Shown here piece by piece: positions 61,649 to 64,000 of a DNA stretch of 64,000 nucleotides; the first letter of the stretch is position 1, and each line of letters opens with the position of its first letter. This DNA is from Nocardioides daejeonensis (GTDB lineage Bacteria > Actinomycetota > Actinomycetes > Propionibacteriales > Nocardioidaceae). The notes under the pieces are model-generated. The model did not search any database, was not told the DNA's origin, and worked only from the letters and a program-made list of their open reading frames with translations. The translations under genes and the position numbers were made by a program. Location: contig NZ_QHKZ01000006.1 of NCBI RefSeq assembly GCF_003194585.1, forward strand, positions 124,001-188,000. The letters run 5' to 3'.

Positions 61649-61776
61649 CGAGGTGCCTCGATGACGCTCCTGCACGGGGCGACGGAGAGGAGAATCTGGG
61701 AAGCCGGTGAGAATCCGGCACAGGGCCCGCTGCGGTAACTCAGGCATAGACCTGGGAAGTCCGAAGACCGGCCTCG
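61649..61776 (+). promoter_or_regulatory. Cobalamin riboswitch for the ChlI/ChlD-cobO operon
   Basis: Plus strand: GGGAAGCCGGTGAGAATCC, then GGCACAGGGCCCGCTGCGGT, and GGGAAGTCCGAAGACCGGCC at the 3' side, with outer-stem arms GAGGTGCC/GGCCTC. It ends about 40 bp before the ATG at 61816. Confidence 0.92.
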
Positions 61777-61815
61777 CGCCGCCCCATCCATGGCTGATGA
61801 GAGCGGGAGCCCCTA

Positions 61816-63849
61816 ATGCCACTGCAGTTTCCCTTTTCTGCCGTCGTCGGTTCCGACGACCTCTCCCTCGCGCTGGTGCTCACCACCGTCTCCCCCGCTG
61901 TAGGCGGCGTACTGGTGCGCGGTGAGAAGGGCACCGCGAAGTCGACGATGGTGCGTGCCCTCGCCTCCGTGCTGCCGCCGATCGAGGTGATCGCCGGGGA
62001 CCGCTTCTCCAGCGATCCGCGCGAGGCAGCACCCCTCTCGCCCGACGGTCCCTTTGCTGCCGACGCCGCGGTCGAGCAACGTCCGGTACGCCTGGTCGAG
62101 CTCCCGGTCGGCGCCACCGAGGACCGGGTGCTCGGCTCTCTGCACCTGGAGCGTGCACTCAGTGCCGGCGTTGCCGAGTACGAGCCGGGCCTGCTCGCCC
62201 GCGCCCACCGCGGTCTGCTCTACGTCGACGAGGTCAACCTGCTCCACGACCACCTGGTCGACCTGTTGCTCGATGCGGCGGCGATGGGCCGGGTGACCGT
62301 CGAGCGCGACGGTGTCTCGGTCTCCCACGCAGCGCGCTTCGTGCTGATCGGCACCATGAACCCCGAGGAGGGCGAGCTGCGGCCGCAGCTGCTGGACCGA
62401 TTCGGCCTCACCGTCGAGATCGCGGCGCCCCGCGACCCCGCCCAGCGGGTGGAGGTGGTACGCCGACGCATCGCCTTCGAGGCCGACCCGGAGGCGTTCG
62501 TGGCGGCGTACGCCGAGGCGGAGCGGGCGCTCACCGAGCGGATCGTCTCGGCTCAGGCTCTGGTCGACCAGGTGGTGCTCGGCGACGAGGCGCTGCTGAA
62601 GATCGCCGAGGTCTGCGCCGCGCTGGACGTCGACGGCATGCGGGCGGACATCGTCACCGCCCGCACCGCGGTGGCGCACGCGGCCTGGCACGGTCGCTCC
62701 GAGGTGACCCGCAGCGACATCCGTGCCGCGGCGCGCCTGGCTCTGCCGCACCGACGCCGCCGCAACCCTTTCGACGCACCCGGGCTCGACGAGGAGCTCC
62801 TCGACCAGTTGCTCGGCGACGACGACCTGCCCGATCCGCCACCGGACGGCGGCGACGACCCCGACGGAGGCGGTGGCGGTGAGACCGACGGTGGCGGTGA
62901 GACCGACGGTGGCGGGGGCAGTGATCCCGACAGCGACGGCAGCGCGACCTCCGAGCCCGCAACGTCCTGCGACGAGGTTGCCCCAGCAGCCACCCCGCAG
63001 GACGCACCGACACCGCAGGAGACACTGGTGAGTGCCGCGACGCCGTACCGGCCGAGGCTCTTCACCGTCGCCGGCACAGGAACCGGCGAGGCAGGGCGGC
63101 GCAGTCGGGCCGTCACCAGCTCGGGCAGGCGGATCGGCGCGGAGCGACCACGCGGTGCGGGCGGTTCTATCCACCTGGTCGAGACGGTCCGGGCCGCTGC
63201 GCCGCATCAGGCGACGCGCGGCCGGTACGACGGGCCGCTGCGGTTCCGCTCCGACGACCTGCGGGTGGCCACCCGCGAGGGCAAGGAGTCGAACCTGGTG
63301 CTCTTCTGCGTGGACGCCTCGGGATCGATGGCGGCGCGCAGGCGCATGGAGCAGGTGAAGACGGCGATCCTCTCGCTGCTGCTCGACGCCTACCAGCGGC
63401 GCGACAAGGTCGGGCTGGTCACCTTCCGCGGTCACGGCGCCGACCTGGCCCTCCCCCCGACGCATTCGGTCGACGTGGCCGCGCGCCGGCTCGACGAGCT
63501 CCCGGCCGGCGGGCGCACACCGCTGGCCGAGGGACTGACCCTGGCCGCTGAGACGCTTCGTGTCGAGCGGTTGCGAGACCCCCGCCGCCGCCCGCTGCTG
63601 GTGCTGGTCACCGACGGCCGCGCCACGGCCGGAGCCGACGCCGTACCCCGCTCCCAGGTCGCCGCCCGATATCTCGCCGCCACCGGCCTGAGCTCGTTGG
63701 TCGTCGACTGCGAGACCGGGCGCTTCCGGATGGGGCTCGCCCGCGCCCTGGCGGAGGCGCTCCTCGCCGAGCACGTGCCGCTGGGCGAGGTGACCGCGGA
63801 AGCCCTCACGACCGCCGTGCGCGGCGCCGTCCGAGGGGAGGTCGCCTGA
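61816..63849 (+). CDS. Cobaltochelatase-type AAA+/VWA protein (ChlI-ChlD fusion)
   Basis: A 677-residue protein. An N-terminal AAA+ domain has Walker A GEKGTAKSTMVRAL, Walker B LLYVDEVNLLHDHL and TMNPEEGELRPQLLDRFGL. A long acidic, Gly/Asp-rich linker follows (about residues 335-400, with repeated GGGETDGGG). The C-terminal VWA domain has the metal site CVDASGSMAARRRM and VLVTDGRATAGADA. It powers the CobN chelatase; the two-subunit CobS/CobT pair is replaced by this one protein in many actinobacteria. It overlaps cobO by one base. Confidence 0.9.
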   Translation: MPLQFPFSAVVGSDDLSLALVLTTVSPAVGGVLVRGEKGTAKSTMVRALASVLPPIEVIAGDRFSSDPREAAPLSPDGPFAADAAVEQRPVRLVELPVGATEDRVLGSLHLERALSAGVAEYEPGLLARAHRGLLYVDEVNLLHDHLVDLLLDAAAMGRVTVERDGVSVSHAARFVLIGTMNPEEGELRPQLLDRFGLTVEIAAPRDPAQRVEVVRRRIAFEADPEAFVAAYAEAERALTERIVSAQALVDQVVLGDEALLKIAEVCAALDVDGMRADIVTARTAVAHAAWHGRSEVTRSDIRAAARLALPHRRRRNPFDAPGLDEELLDQLLGDDDLPDPPPDGGDDPDGGGGGETDGGGETDGGGGSDPDSDGSATSEPATSCDEVAPAATPQDAPTPQETLVSAATPYRPRLFTVAGTGTGEAGRRSRAVTSSGRRIGAERPRGAGGSIHLVETVRAAAPHQATRGRYDGPLRFRSDDLRVATREGKESNLVLFCVDASGSMAARRRMEQVKTAILSLLLDAYQRRDKVGLVTFRGHGADLALPPTHSVDVAARRLDELPAGGRTPLAEGLTLAAETLRVERLRDPRRRPLLVLVTDGRATAGADAVPRSQVAARYLAATGLSSLVVDCETGRFRMGLARALAEALLAEHVPLGEVTAEALTTAVRGAVRGEVA

Positions 63850-64000
63850 TGGCCCGCGGCGTCCCCGACTACGTGCCCGACGACGGACTCACCACCGCCC
63901 AGCGCCGCAACCAGCCGCTGCTGATGGTCAACACCGGCGACGGCAAGGGCAAGTCGACCGCCGCCTTCGGGTTGGCGATCCGGTCGTGGAACCAGGGCTG
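63849..64000 (+). CDS. cobO: Cob(I)yrinic acid a,c-diamide adenosyltransferase CobO, 3'-truncated by window edge
   Basis: Only the first 50 residues are in the window: MARGVPDYVPDDGLTTAQRR followed by PLLMVNTGDGKGKSTAAFGLA. The P-loop GDGKGKST with this N-terminal lead is typical of CobO/BtuR. It adds the adenosyl group to cobalt. It is translationally linked to the chelatase gene (TGATG). Confidence 0.92.
   Translation, partial: MARGVPDYVPDDGLTTAQRRNQPLLMVNTGDGKGKSTAAFGLAIRSWNQG

Noticed and set aside
61813..63774. Long minus-strand frame opposite the ChlI/ChlD gene
   Set aside because: Low-complexity shadow without any recognisable motif; the plus strand encodes AAA+ and VWA domains.

Overview
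The window is very GC-rich, densely coded DNA from an actinobacterium. The mix of F420-linked genes, an actinobacterial xseA-xseB-DUF4245-glpX block, CobN-type (aerobic) cobalamin synthesis, B12-riboswitch control of ribonucleotide reductase and the dispersed VVELVET-encoding repeats suggests Nocardioides or a close relative (Propionibacteriales). This placement is inferred from gene content, not from a marker gene. No rRNA, tRNA or CRISPR array was seen.

Positions 1-8956 are an accessory region. It holds a 5'-truncated type I restriction specificity subunit (HsdS), a RadC-like protein, a DUF3024 protein, a MobF relaxase-helicase with inverted repeats just upstream, an AbrB-like antitoxin coupled to an unknown protein, and an overlapping pair made of an XRE/ImmA-IrrE regulator-protease and a zinc-motif protein that recalls tRNA-guanine transglycosylase. 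No transposase or integrase is visible.

Positions 8957-43341 are mostly chromosomal housekeeping: ychF, an F420-dependent oxidoreductase divergent from a probable F420-0 ABC importer, two PH-domain membrane proteins, a secreted CocE-type hydrolase, exonuclease III, RmuC, a GGDEF-EAL protein, YciO, a three-gene exopolysaccharide module (BcsB-like, GT-C, and GT2 with an N-terminal MshEN-type c-di-GMP domain), ispH, a CapA protein, xseAB, glpX, hydrolases, a superoxide dismutase behind a near-perfect Nur operator, a ZIP transporter, and the ribonucleotide reductase nrdB-nrdA pair. NrdB carries the full residue signature of a class Ic (Mn/Fe, Phe-substituted) R2.

Positions 43342-64000 are a cobalamin regulon with four further B12 riboswitches besides the one on nrdA. 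One operon (minus strand) runs importer, CbiX-like/2Fe-2S protein, cobN, cobF. A second (minus) encodes an importer plus a FhuF-type reductase. cobG (apparently truncated before its Fe-S domain) is followed by riboswitch-cobH-cobIJ on the plus strand, cobL-cobM on the minus strand, and riboswitch-ChlI/ChlD-cobO running off the right edge. Together these would import a corrinoid or cobalt complex, insert cobalt and make the corrin ring, all shut off when B12 is plentiful. Repeat-derived peptides interrupt NrdA, CobN and the CobI-CobJ junction, so short repeats have entered coding sequence in-frame several times.
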